Shown here: positions 1-10,984 of the stretch, piece by piece
Position numbering within the stretch: the stretch's first letter is position 1
Layout: each line of letters starts with the position of its first letter
Source: Punica granatum
Lineage: Eukaryota; Streptophyta; Magnoliopsida; Myrtales; Lythraceae
NCBI RefSeq assembly: GCF_007655135.1
Contig: NC_045131.1
Span: 7,564,001 to 7,628,000 of the forward strand
DNA length: 64,000 bases
Direction of reading: 5' to 3'
Notes under the pieces: generated by a model
Database searches by the model: none
Told to the model about the DNA's origin: nothing
What the model saw: only the letters and a program-made list of their open reading frames with translations
Program-made: the position numbers and the translations under genes

Positions 1-930
1 ACTTCCGCGTCCCAACCTGAGTTACTTGAAATCAAGTAAGACTTCAAGTCAGGATGTGCAAGTCCTTCCTAGACGTCCATGCCACATCGGATCGCGCATC
101 TTGAGTTTTGCAAAATTGCAAATTTGAAAAGGAAACCAACGCATGTTTGTAACCCATCGACACGTATTACCGGTTAGTTACCGATTCGTGCAAAATTATT
201 AAGGCCAAGTGAGTTAATTAGTCGTATGAACGTCCCGATTACCCGTTGGTGGAATTATTAACTGTGGATTATCGCCGAATGCATTAAATGTACAGGTTTC
301 AGACAATCAAACAGATCATGAGTTAATCGCCTAAATAGAGTCTTAATACCCAAGATAAGCTTAATTTTATGAAAATGACTCGTGATACGGTGACCAGGAA
401 GGGTCCTCGAAAGCCGAGGGAACCTGATCAAAAATGACCAAAATACCCTTGGACTCGTGGGCCCGATAAGGTCGCCGATACACGAATGCATGCACTTTAT
501 TTAGAAAATAACGTTTTGGCAAGTATTTTAAGGCTCGGTTTGCGATGATATCAAAATGCCGTTGCACACAATCGGAGAAGCGAATTTTAAACCGAAAAAG
601 GAGGCCGTCCTTGACCCAAGAAGGATCAAGGAGCTCACAACCCCCTCCTCAATGAAAATGCCGTGGGCTAGCTTGACTCTACTCGGGTTTTGAACGATTT
701 CCTCGCCCAATTCCAACATGTTTCTCCTATGCCCATACATCAAGCACGATAAACACACATATTTTACATAGTCGGTGTCCCCGTGATCACAAGAAACGCA
801 TACAAGTATATAAGCATACACAAACATGATATTAACGGAATCGATAAAATGACGTCGATTCATGGAAGCAGGAAAATATAAAAACACGTATTGCCATGTT
901 ATATATGCATAATAAACGAGAAAAGAACAT
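1..930. other. Non-coding, probably decayed repeat
   Basis: No convincing gene. The reading frames here are short, lack recognisable domains and overlap on both strands. Together with 1340-1730, the texture (moderate GC, many short direct motifs, a TATA-like ctataaaag near 1401) recalls remnants of plant LTR retrotransposons, but I see no matching LTR pair or coding motif in the window. That reading is inference only. Confidence 0.3.
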
Positions 931-984
931 ATTAAATGAGAATATGCATATTGTCGATCTGGGATCCAAGTAGAAATTATTGGA

Positions 985-1235
985 AATCTTTTTTTTTTTT
1001 CAAACGTCCAAGGACTCAGATTGCAGGCTCGGGTCCTGCTGAGAAGAAGCAGAGAAACAAACTGATTTCCTTCTTGAAAGCTTGGCGTGCGAAGAAGAAG
1101 AAGTCCAAGCCGATTGATGGTGATCTTTCTGATGGAGATCGATTGAGCTCTGGAGTTGATCAGTGGAAGAAGAGCCACAGTAACCTCCCCCCAACTTGCC
1201 TGCCACCGAAAAGAACAGAAAGAAAAGAAAAAGTC
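985..1235 (+). pseudogene. Possible isolated exon or gene fragment, basic protein
   Basis: A stretch of codon-like sequence with a Lys/Arg-rich segment (FLKAWRAKKKKSKP) followed by an acidic, serine-rich part (DGDLSDGDRLSSG). It starts after a T-tract that could serve as a polypyrimidine tract and runs into CT/T-rich sequence. It has no plausible start codon context, no partner exons and no recognised domain. It is an open frame inside otherwise non-coding DNA, possibly a gene fragment carried by a repeat. I do not recognise the source gene. The opposite strand also has an open frame of similar length (1000-1206), so coding status is uncertain. Confidence 0.25.
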
Positions 1236-1339
1236 AACAGCTACTGCCCCCATTTTCTTTTTCTTTTTTTTTTGCTTAGCTTTTATTTTATTTTATTTTA
1301 TGTTCGTGCGTGTGCCGTCCGGGCAAAAATTTAATTTAT

Positions 1340-1745
1340 CGGGATCTATCGACATTTAGGAACGAAAAACTTCAAAATTGAGAAATTCAAAAATAATCGG
1401 CTCTATAAAAGTTTCAATTTGAGTTGACGAAGGTTGAATCTTGATAAAAATCGACTTCGGGCCTACGTAGCACGTCGGCCATGATTAATCGATCATTTTT
1501 TAATTTCTCATCTTTTTAATCAGATATCCGAAAAAATGTTTCGGAACCACCGTTGTGTTCAAAAAAATTCAAGGCTGAATATTGTGCAGAAAATATTTTT
1601 TGGCCCTGAGTTTTGTCCTGGATTCTAAAAATGAAAGTTGATGCATGTGAAATCCAAAGACGTCCCATATAGTATTTTTCCGAAAAATGGTAAATTGGCG
1701 TTAAACTGATAAAATGCCATATTTTTAGAAGTCATGAATGCTCAA
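1340..1745. other. Non-coding spacer downstream of the DC1 fragment
   Basis: No open frame of note. A TATA-like ctataaaag occurs near 1401. It may be part of the same decayed repeat as 1-930, but no termini or target duplication are visible. Confidence 0.25.
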
Positions 1746-1749
1746 GTAA

Positions 1750-2232
1750 TTAACTGAAAATACTTCCCTCCGATGGACGACATAAATAATGATTTAGCCC
1801 TCTGAAGCCGGTGGACCAAAACGGGATACTGACACCGGCTGCACCACACAATCGAATGTGAACTGTGTACCAGCATTCTTCGCAATGATAAACACCATGG
1901 TCTGGATTCCCGATTTCCTCGCAATAATCGCAGTACTGGGCATCAAGCCTTCCAAGAACAAACTTGTCGAACAGCACCAGTGGATGATAAGGATGACATT
2001 CATGTTGAACAGTGTGCGGCAGATCGAGAAGGCAATAATCATGAAGATTAAAGTTGCACGATAAACAGCCATAGTATTCAAGTGTATCCCAATCGCTGCA
2101 GTCCTTGCCACCGGAATTGCATAGTCGTTTGCCTCCAGTTAGACTTATTAGACATGATGAACTAAAATGAGCGAGGCGATGCTCGTGGCGTGGATGCTTG
2201 AAAGTCCGCTTTTTCACTTGTTGCCTCTCCAT
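1750..2232 (-). pseudogene. Truncated, frameshifted DC1-domain gene copy
   Basis: Partial copy of the C-terminal part of the neighbouring DC1 gene (2920-5054). Read on the minus strand it covers the units beginning FKHPRHEH and VQHECHPYHPLVL and ends near ECWYTVHI. Compared with the full gene, one expected zinc-ligand cysteine is Gly (NSGGKDC versus NSCGKDC). One extra base near 1855 shifts the frame just after YTVHI, so the last Cys/His cluster is lost and about 35 unrelated residues follow. The apparent start (MERQQVKK) lies in sequence that is upstream flank in the other copy, so it is probably not a genuine start. DC1 (C1-like) domains are plant Cys/His zinc-binding modules of poorly defined signalling function. 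I read this as a deletion-derived pseudogene. Confidence 0.75.
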
Positions 2233-2550
2233 TCTAATGAAATGGGAAAATAATAAAAAGCTTACATTATATATATCACATATAATTTGTAAAAAGAAAA
2301 TTTATGCATTTCCTTAAAATTAAGAAACTGAAAGAAAAACTTGAATTACAAAAAAAGAAAAAGAAAAAAGAAAAATAAAATGAATAAAGTGACTTATCAG
2401 TTATCATAGTCTCTTTTCCTTTTTTACTTTCCCCATTTCTTTCGAGAAAATATTGCGTGATTGCCGCATAGCCAGAGCGGCTATGTAACAATGTGAAAAC
2501 TGAAAAGAAACCATAAGAGGAGACAGAATTAGAAAATCCACGAGACGAGC
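2216..2550. repeat. Duplicated flank, copy A (pairs with 5287-5560)
   Basis: Starting at cacttgttgcctctc the sequence runs closely parallel to 5287-5560, with small substitutions and indels, through gagaaaatattgcgtgattg. In copy A it directly abuts the truncated DC1 body. In copy B it lies about 230 bp upstream of the full DC1 start codon. This shows a local tandem duplication of the DC1 locus followed by a deletion in copy A. Confidence 0.8.
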
Positions 2551-2919
2551 AAGTCCAACAATGGATAGCTAGGAATTAAGCATCAACACATTTCCCTGAA
2601 CATCAGCATGCATGCACTTAATTGTCAAGTCCCGGAAGCCCAAGGATCGAGCCTCTGCTGATACACTTGGAAAGACAGAAAAGCTTACCCCCAAACCAGC
2701 AGAAAGCACACGAACGAGTCTACCCAATTACGTACATATTGTCAACACTGACGAACTTGAGAATTAGGCAAAATTATCTGAATATAAGCGACTGCAAGAA
2801 AATCGATCATAACTGTGAACGTGCAAAACAAAATTAAGGAAGCGTAATTTGACGCATGAATATACACACACACACACATATCTGTGAATATGTACTGAGG
2901 AAATAAAGGGGCTGGAAGT
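2551..2919. other. Spacer and 3' flank of the DC1 gene
   Basis: No gene seen. It contains a short (ca)n/(ta) tract near 2868-2880 and would include the 3' UTR and poly(A) region of the minus-strand DC1 gene. No clear poly(A) signal could be singled out. Confidence 0.4.
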
Positions 2920-5054
2920 TCAACCTTCTGAATTGACACTGTGCGCTATCCTCCATGCTTTCAACGCCTCGGTCTTTTTTTCTTGTTTGAGTGCATATAG
3001 TTCTTTCCTTGACGCCTGTAGTTCTATCTCCATTGCTTTTATCTTTTTATCCAAACAAGTAATTTTTCTATCCAGCTCATGGAGAAAAGGATAATCCAGT
3101 AGCTTCTGCAGTAATTAATTTGACTTTTTAATGATAATACTCAGCTGTATATCTTTAAATTAACGAACATTAATTTCCCCTATATATATAGATTTCCTTT
3201 CAGGATGGATGTACAAAAGAATTAACTAATGGTATATATAATGATCTGTTTCTGGGCAAGGCAGTTCGTAATTACTGGAAAAAGGGTACGTACCGGCTGC
3301 AACACACAATCGATGTGAACTGTGTACCAGCATTCTTCACAACGATAAACACCGTGGTCTGGATTCCTGATTTCCTCACAATTATCGCAGTACTGGTCAT
3401 CAGGCCTTCCAAGAACAAACTTGTCGAACAGCACCAATGGATGATAAGGATGACATTCATGTTGAACAGTGCGTGGCAGATCGAGAAGGCAATAACCATG
3501 AAGATTAAAGTTGCACGACAAACAGCCATAGTATTCAGGGGTATCCCAATAGCCGCAGTCCTTGCCACAGGAATTGCATTGTTGTTTGTCTCCGGTTAGA
3601 CTTGCTGGACATGATGAACTAAAACGAGCAAGGTGGTGCTCGTGGCGTGGATGCTTGAAAGTCGGTCTTTTTGTAGCACACACTATATCCAAGTAAAACC
3701 AGCAATCAGTGCAACTGAAGGAAAAGCCTCTCGATTTCTTGCGACAGAGACTGCAAATAAAGCCTTCTTTAGACAATGCTGTATTTAGGAGAAGCGGGTG
3801 GGAAGGGTGGAGAGGATGTTGCAACTTCAGTGGCAGCTTTGCACATGAGATGTGCATCTTGAATGTACACTTATGGATCTTGCACGAATAGGTCAGACCA
3901 GCAAGACCTTTTTGGCAAGCATCGCATTTATAGCTATGCATAATAAGAAGCTCTAATGGATGGCCATGGGCAGAGTGCTGAATCTCAGCAACTAACCCCT
4001 CCTCGAGAACACGAAGGGCACATTTTGTGTCAAGGCTGAACCTGCAGCTTTCTTTGCACCTGAATATGATTGGGGCGTTGTCTCTTCGGAAATATTTGTG
4101 GGATTTGGACCACGACCCTTGATCATTGTCGTTGCATGTAGGCTTCAGTTGGAGGATGAGAGGGTGCATTGGATGCAACGGATGAACCATAATCTCTCGA
4201 GGTAACTCCTGATCTCCACATGTTTTGTGGAGGAAGAAGCGGCACTTATAGCAATATTGAACTTCACCGGATATACCATCCCTACAAACCGCGCACTTCA
4301 ATTCTGAGATGCTCTCTTTCTGATGAAGAGTTCTCAGCTTGTGCTGGTGGGAAAAATGCTCGATCTCGGCCTGGTGATCTCGAGAGGGTAGAGCCCAGGC
4401 AGCACAGTGTACATGAAATCGGACATCACATTCACTGCAGCTGTATCCAGGCCCCGGATATCCTGCACGAGAGCATGCTTCGCATTTGAATTCTGACCCC
4501 CATTGGAAATCTTCAAGGGTGAGAGAGTGCTGGGGGTGGAAAGGATGATGCAGAATCTCTGGGGGCAATTCCGCGCATTGTTGGTGAAGCAAGAACATGC
4601 ACCCACGGCTACAGCCATAAAATTTTCCCTGGTGGATTTTTTCCCTGCACAGTTTGCACGTTTCAGATAGGGTCGTGTTCGTGTGAAAGGAGGTCAACAG
4701 GTGCGGATGACCGATATGGAGGATCATCTCTCGCTCTGCAGAAGCTGGCAGAGTTGCGATTGCTATCATCACATCCAGCCTGAATCTGCAACTGCCACAG
4801 CGGTAAAGGGGTCGGTCAGAGGTCCCCTCGAGGGTAAGAGGATGCTCTGGATGAAAGGGATGCTGTATTTGGAAAGGTGGTTCTGTTGAGGCACACGACT
4901 CATCGAGGAAGAACCTACAGCCAAGACAGCGGTAGGTTGGGCCGCTGAAACGGAACCTGCACAAGGAGCAGACAACACTGCATTCTTTCCACAACTCTCG
5001 CCGGATGAGCTCGTGCTCGTGGGTAGGATGCCGAAGGCTCCCTGCGCTTTCCAT
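2920..5054 (-). CDS. Multi-DC1-domain protein with coiled-coil tail
   Basis: Predicted as two exons on the minus strand: 5054-3294 and 3105-2920 (648 aa). Exon 1 encodes about ten tandem C1-like/DC1 units, each opening with a His-rich motif (HPTHEHEL, HPFHPEHPL, HPFHPQHSL, HPLHPMHPL, HPLHPSHPL, HPRHEHHL, HECHPYHPL) followed by CxxC pairs. Such units bind zinc and may bind lipid or protein partners in plant stress and hormone signalling; the exact role is unknown. The open frame runs past the donor to 3222. However, CAGCCG|gtacgt is a strong donor, and ctgcag|AAG at 3105 restores phase 0 into a 61-residue Lys/Glu-rich helical exon ending at TGA. ATG 5054 is chosen because the codon before it is GTG. 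No signal peptide is seen. The tail exon is inference from splice signals and frame. Confidence 0.85.
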
Positions 5055-5240
5055 CACGGAAGGAAAACAAAAGACACACCGGCAGGAGACAAAGACATAG
5101 AGTTTAATTACACCTGACTTTTGATGGTCTCATCAGTTGAACGATCAGATCTGAATGCCTGCTAGTGCAGCACCCATGAAATGAATATATATAAACTGCA
5201 GGCAATTGTATAAATGAAAATTGAGACATTGAAAACACAT

Positions 5241-5242
<2 letters not shown>

Positions 5243-5279
<37 letters not shown>
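5243..5279. repeat. Poly-G run of 37
   Basis: Uninterrupted 37 G between the DC1 promoter region and the duplicated flank. Such long G homopolymers are rare in plant DNA. It may be a real unstable tract or a sequencing/assembly artefact. A second run of 27 lies at 40633-40659. Confidence 0.9.
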
Positions 5280-5280
<1 letters not shown>

Positions 5281-5286
5281 CGAACG

Positions 5287-5560
5287 TTTCACTTGTTGCC
5301 TCTCTATTCTAATGAAATGGGAAAATAATAAAAAGTTTACATTATATATATTACATATAATTGTAAAAAGAAAAATTAAAGCATTTCTTTAAAATTAAGA
5401 AACTGAAAGAAAAAATTGAATTACAAAAAAAAAAAAAGGAAAACTAAAATGAATAAAGTGACCTATCCACATCGTCTCTTTTCCTTTTTTACTTTCCCCA
5501 TTTCTTTCGAGAAAATATTGCGTGATTGCTAACAATGTGACAACGGAGAGAGAGAATTAG
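5287..5560. repeat. Duplicated flank, copy B (pairs with 2216-2550)
   Basis: Near-parallel copy of the segment adjoining the truncated DC1 copy. It begins immediately right of the poly-G run with cacttgttgcctctc and ends near 5530-5560. Confidence 0.8.
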
Positions 5561-5659
5561 AAAATGGGGTGCTCCTTTGTCATTGTCACATTGTGCGTTT
5601 CCGACAGGGTAGGTCTACAATACATCAAGTAATTTACTTGCTTTTCACATAATTTAATC

Positions 5660-5663
<4 letters not shown>

Positions 5664-5701
<38 letters not shown>
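5664..5701. repeat. (CT)n-(AT)n microsatellite, retrotransposon target
   Basis: A (CT)n tract passes into (AT)n. The copia element inserted at its end. The last five bases (5697-5701, atata) are the left target duplication and recur at 11720-11724. Confidence 0.85.
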
Positions 5702-5702
<1 letters not shown>

Positions 5703-6436
5703 GTTGGAAATTATGGCTAATGGGTGAATGAGAAAATTGCTCGCGAGCTAATGACTCTTGATTTTCTTGGTGGTTACAAGAAATGAATGAATTACATTCA
5801 TGAATAATCAAATACAATTAACACATATATTGAATATATGTGAGTTATTCCCCATAAAAGGAGAATAGGAAGAGTCATATAACGGATGGAACTCGTAGTC
5901 TATAAAAGGAGCACACGGCAAAAAGGAAAAGGACAAGAGAGCCTCATGCCATTTGCTTCCTGTAGCCGTTTTCTGAAAAGGAAAAGATAAGAGAAGAAAA
6001 GTCTTCCCTTGATTGCAATTCCCTAGAGAAGAAGAGCTTCCTTTTACTGAGACTAAAAGGAAATTGCACAAGTGATTGACTACAATTTTTTTTTTACGAA
6101 GGATTCGATCTCAAAAGTGTTCACGCTTCTCTTCGAGTTCGCTGAAGCGTTACTGTTCGTGCTGCTGCTTCGCTTGTTGCCGTTTTACCCTGGGAAACGA
6201 TTGTCCACGTGACCTCAAGCATCCAGGAGGGGACAATTCTGTTTCAAGGGGTTTGTGTCTAACACAGGACTCGGCTCTCTCGTATCTTTCGGTTTCGCCT
6301 TTGTTTCGGTTTGAATTTCCAAGTTCTTACACTAGTGAAATTCATTTAATTTTATAGCATTTTATTTATCCGAATTGCTATTTGAATTATCGTTCAATTT
6401 TGTGACTTATTAAGGCTAATTAAGTTTTTTATTACA
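5702..6436 (+). repeat. 5' LTR of the copia element
   Basis: 735 bp, tgttgg...attaca, direct repeat of 10985-11719. It contains a TATA box (tataaaagg at 5901), the likely core promoter for the genomic transcript. Confidence 0.95.
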
Positions 6437-6471
6437 ATCTTGAAACAGATTTTGTTATTTGAACGATTCGA

Positions 6472-7605
6472 ATGGCGTCGGGAAACGATGGAGATACGAC
6501 CAACGGAAGCCAGACTACTGGCTCCGGCCCTGCTCCTATCTTGCCTAACCATTTGGTTAGCCAAAACGTGGCTGCTCCCTCGATGGTCCCTGTGAACCAT
6601 GTCGAGAAGCCCGAGAAGTTCAATGGGTTGAACTTCAAGAGGTGGCAGCAAAAGATGCTATTTTACCTCACAACTCTGAACATTGCAAGATTCTTGACTG
6701 AAAATACTCCAACCCTATATGTGGGGGAGTCAGATGTGCAGGCTCTCAGTGCGCTTGACGCTTGGAAGCACTCCGACTATCTTTGCCGGAATTATATCAT
6801 GAATAGTCTTCATGATTCCCTGTATAGTGTCTATCAGGGGTTTAAGACGGCAAAGGAACTATGGGAATCCTTGGACCGTAAATATAAATCAGAGGATGCC
6901 GATGCGAAGAAATTTCTCGTCGGACGATTCCTCGATTTTAAAATGGTGGATTCAAGGACCGTAATGAGTCAAGTGCAGGAATTGCAAGTGCTCTTACATG
7001 AGATTCAGGCTGAGGGGATGGCTCTAAGTGAATCCTTCCAAGTGGCTGTTGTCATTGAGAAGCTGCCTTCTGGTTGGAAGGATTTCAAGAATTATCTAAA
7101 GCATAAGCGAAAGGAGATGACAATGGAAGATCTTGTTGTCAAGCTTCGAATTGAAGAAGACAATAAAAACTCTGGAAAGGATCTCATCCTCCCTGCTGTT
7201 AAGGTAAATGTCATGGAGCAAGGGCAAAGCTCTAAGAACAAAAAAGGCAAGAAGAAGCTGGGTACGAATGGAGGAGTCTTCAAGCCCAAGTTTCAGGGGA
7301 AATGCTTCAACTGTGATAAGAAAGGTCACAGATCTGCTGACTGCAGGCTCCCAAAAAGGAAAAAGGACCATGAAGCAAACGTGGTTAATGAAATGGCTCG
7401 AGATGTGGCAGATATCAACCTATCTGCTGTGGTTTCAGAGGTGAACCTCATTGGGTCCAACCCAAAGGAATGGTGGCTTGATACGGTGCCACCAGACATG
7501 TGTGCTCAAACAGAGACCTATTCACTATGCTCGAACCAGTCACTGGGGAGAGGATCTATATGGGAAACTCTGCCCATTCTGCTGTTGAAGGTCAAGGCAA
7601 GGTAG
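6472..7605 (+). pseudogene. gag: Copia gag and start of protease
   Basis: ATG at 6472 opens the gag polyprotein region of a copia element. The N-terminal part has the copia gag signature ([15 protein letters not shown]), and a CCHC zinc knuckle ([14 protein letters not shown]) is encoded around 7309-7350. Gag forms the particle and binds the RNA. The frame reaches the protease start (WWLDT near 7471-7485), where one base appears to be missing directly after the Asp-Thr of the aspartic protease active site. The frame then runs on to an out-of-frame stop at 7605. Protease sequence continues in another frame (about 7490-7697). The element therefore cannot make an intact protease from this copy. 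Confidence 0.9.
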
Positions 7606-8419
7606 TCTTAAAGATGACTTCGGGAAAGGAGTTGACTCTGAACAATGTATTGTACGTACCTGAGATTCGGAAGAATTTAGTCTCCGGGTCATGCTGAACA
7701 AACATGGGTTCAGGATGGTTTTTGAGTCGGACAAAGTTATTTTGTCCAAGTCTGGAATGTACGTAGGAAAGGGATATGTGTGTGACGGGCTTTTTAAGCT
7801 CAATGTAATGACCATAATCAATAAGAATTCTGGTTCTTCTGCGTATTTGATTGAGTCTCCTGATTTGTGGCATGGAAGACTAGGTCATGTTAATTATAAT
7901 ACTTTGCGTAGATTAATTAACTTGAATCACATACCTACATTCCAAATTGATTCACAGCACAAATGTGAAATTTGTGTTGAGGCAAAATTGACAAAGTCAC
8001 CCTTTCAAACGATTGAAAGGAACACCGAGCCACTTGATCTAATTCATAGTGATGTATGCGATTTAAAGTTCGCAACAATAAGAGGAGGTAATAATTATTT
8101 TATTACCTTTATCGATGATAGTACAAAATACTGTTATGTATATTTGTTGAAAAACAAAGATGAGGCCATAGAGAAATTTGTTCTCTATAAAAATGAAGTT
8201 GAGAATCAACTCAACAAGAAAATCAAGAGATTGAGGAGTGACAGAGGAGGCGAATACGTAACGCCTTTCGGGGAATTTTGTGCACAATACGGAATTATAC
8301 ACGAAGTGACTGCACCCTATTCACCTCAATCGAATGGTGTTGCTGAACGCAAAAATCGCACATTGAAAGACATGATGAATGCGATGATATTAAGTTCAGG
8401 ATTACCTCAAAATATGTAG
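7490..8419 (+). pseudogene. Copia protease remainder and integrase, broken
   Basis: Protease sequence resumes in a second frame (to [12 protein letters not shown], stop at 7697). A second frameshift at about 7694-7700 leads into the GAG-pre-integrase domain (7691 on; zinc-binding His/Cys with HGRLGHVN and CEICVEAK). The integrase core follows, with its [18 protein letters not shown] and [14 protein letters not shown] segments. This region stops at an in-frame TAG (8417-8419) after QNM, where copia integrases normally have Trp. The same frame then stays open to 10471, so this is a simple nonsense mutation. The integrase catalytic Asp and Glu region is otherwise preserved. Confidence 0.9.
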
Positions 8420-8431
8420 GGTGAAGCAATA

Positions 8432-10264
8432 TTGTCAAGCAATTACCTATTAAATAAGGTGCCTCGAAAGAAAAGGGAAAAGACACCGTATGAATTATTC
8501 AGAGGTAGGAGATCATCCTACGATCACTTGCGAGTGTGGGGGTGTTTGGCAAAAGTAGTCGTTCCGGCACCAAAGAAAGTAAAGATCGGTCCTAAAACGG
8601 TGGACTGTATCTTTATTGGCTATGCACATAATAGTAGTGCTTATCGATTTCTTGTGCATGAATCTAAGATTCCCGATATACACAAGAACACGATAATGGA
8701 ATCAAGGAATGCATCGTTCTTTGAAGATGTATTTCCATGTAAATTGAATGAGGCATCGAGTTCATCGAAACGAACCTCACGCACTATGAATGATGGACTT
8801 CATGACGTAGATCATGAAAGGCAGGGTTCGGATGAAGAGATTGAACCTAGACGCAGCAAAAGAGCTAGAATTGAAAAATCATTCGGGAATGATTTTCTGA
8901 CATATTTGTTAGAAAATGAACCACAAAGCTATGCTGAAGCAGTGAATTCCTCTGAGGGACCTCTCTGGAAGGAGGCAATCAAAAGTGAAATTGATTCGAT
9001 TCTGCGAAATCACACTTGGGAATTAGTGGATCTCCCCACTAGTTGTAAACCCTTAGGATCCAAATGGATCTTTAAAAGGAAAATGAAAGCAGATGGATCC
9101 ATTGATAAGTACAAGGCCAGGCTTGTAATTAAGGGATACAAGCAAAAGGAAGGCTTGGACTATTTTGATACTTATTCTCCTGTGACAAGAATAAATTCCA
9201 TTAGGATGATATTTGCAGTTGCGGCATTGCGTAATTTGGAAGTTCATCAAATGGATGTGAAAACAGCTTTCCTAAATGGAGATTTAGATGAAGAAATCTA
9301 TATGGAACAACCCGAGGGGTTCGTGGCTCCAAGAAAAGAAAGGAAAGTCTGTAAATTGGTCAAATCATTGTATGGGTTAAAACAAGCGCCAAAACAGTGG
9401 CACGAAAAATTCGATAATGCAATGATTTCCAAAGGATTTAAGATCAATGAGTGTGATAAATGTGTGTACATTAAAGAAACAGAAAATGGTTACGTCATTT
9501 TATGTCTCTACGTGGATGACATACTCATTGTTGGTAGTGATGACAGAATGATCAAATCTACGAAAAATATGTTGAATTCAAGATTTGATATGAAAGATAT
9601 GGGACTCGCTGATGTGATTTTAGGAATTAAAATCATGAGAACATCAGATGGACTAATTTTGAGTCAGTCACACTACATAGATAAAATTCTGGAAAAATTT
9701 ACCAAAAATGATTCTGGAATTTCAAAGACTCCAATAGACAATAATCTTCATCTATCAAAGAATAGAAAAGAGAGTATTTCTCAGCTAGAATACTCGCGGG
9801 TCATTGGAAGTCTGATGTATCTGATGAGTTGTACTAGGCCTGATATTGCATACTCGGTTAGTAGACTCAGTAGATATACGAGTAATCCGAGTGGAGACCA
9901 TTGGAAGGCAATTGTCAGGGTACTCAAATACCTTAGATACACTCGAGATTACGGGCTGCACTATACCAGATATCCAGCTGTCCTAGAGGGATACAGTGAT
10001 ACGAATTGGATATCTGATATAACGGATTCAAAATCCACTAGTGGATATGTGTTCACACTAGCAGGTGCAGCAATTTCATGGAAGTCCTCGAAACAAACTG
10101 TTATCGCTAGGTTCACAATGGAATCTGAGTTTATTGCTCTGGATAAATGTGGAGAAGAAGCTGAATGGCTACGCCATTTTCTAGAGGACATTCCTCAATG
10201 GGAAAAACCTGTGCCACCAATTTGTATCCACTGTGACAGTCAAACGGCAATTGGAAGGGCACAA

Positions 10265-10296
<32 letters not shown>

Positions 10297-10471
10297 ACGT
10301 CGTAGACACAACACCATTAGACAACTGATCTCAACTGGAATTATCTCTATTGACTACGTGCGGTCAAAGGATAATATAGCGGATCCGCTAACCAAAGGGT
10401 TAAGTAAAGAACATTTTGAAAAGTTGTCAAAGGGAATGGGTCTAAAGTCCATTAGAGGAAAGGTTTTATAG
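8432..10471 (+). pseudogene. Copia integrase end, reverse transcriptase, RNase H
   Basis: 679 codons in the same frame as the integrase segment, separated only by the TAG stop. It contains the integrase C-terminal region, then the copia reverse transcriptase ([33 protein letters not shown]; catalytic [11 protein letters not shown]). RNase H follows ([38 protein letters not shown]) and the usual C-terminal [14 protein letters not shown]. The catalytic motifs are intact, so this part decayed least. As part of the upstream-broken polyprotein it would not be made normally. The ORF's first Met is internal and not a true start. Confidence 0.93.
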
Positions 10472-10984
10472 CGGACACCCAACCTAGCTGACTGGAGATC
10501 CCAAGATCTAGGTTCAATGGGACAACCAAGTTATACAACCGAATTAAATCACCGTGGGGGAGAAAATCCCTGGACCATTCCTTGATGAAACAGTGATAAA
10601 CGGATAAGGCTAGCAATCTAAAACTGCTTTAATGATATGTGAAATCACCTATGTGAGAGAGAAGTGGGGCCGCTTTAGAGGAGAATTTTTATGGACTTAA
10701 TTCTTCAGAAACTCTCGCAGAACCAGAACGGTGTTCCATGGCAAAAATGGACACAACTATGAGAACCGAAGGAAGTCAGTTGAATCTTGTGTGAGGTGTG
10801 TAATATCTTTACACAAAACAGCGGAACAATTCAAGGACATCTTGTCTATTGGACTGCTAGTAAAGTACATGCATTTTCACAAGGGAAGGTTCAAGGGTGG
10901 TGACACCTACCTATCCTATACAAGTTCAACTGGTGAACACTATCTACAAGTCAAAACAAAACAATTTCCATTCATGTGGGGGAT
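10472..10984 (+). other. 3' untranslated part of the copia element
   Basis: About 510 bp between the RNase H stop and the 3' LTR with no recognised domain, ending in the purine-rich plus-strand priming tract (gtgggggat). The short frame at 10731-11003 runs into the LTR and is unlikely to be a gene. Confidence 0.7.

Noticed and set aside
528..1253. 241-codon minus-strand frame near the left end
   Set aside because: Low-complexity, hydrophobic and Cys-rich translation with no domain. It overlaps a better-looking plus-strand frame, so it is probably chance.
5104..5292. Frame with a long proline run
   Set aside because: It is the translation of the poly-G tract.
5808..6357. Short frames in the 5' LTR repeated at 11091-11640
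   Set aside because: They lie within LTR non-coding sequence and recur only because the LTR is duplicated.
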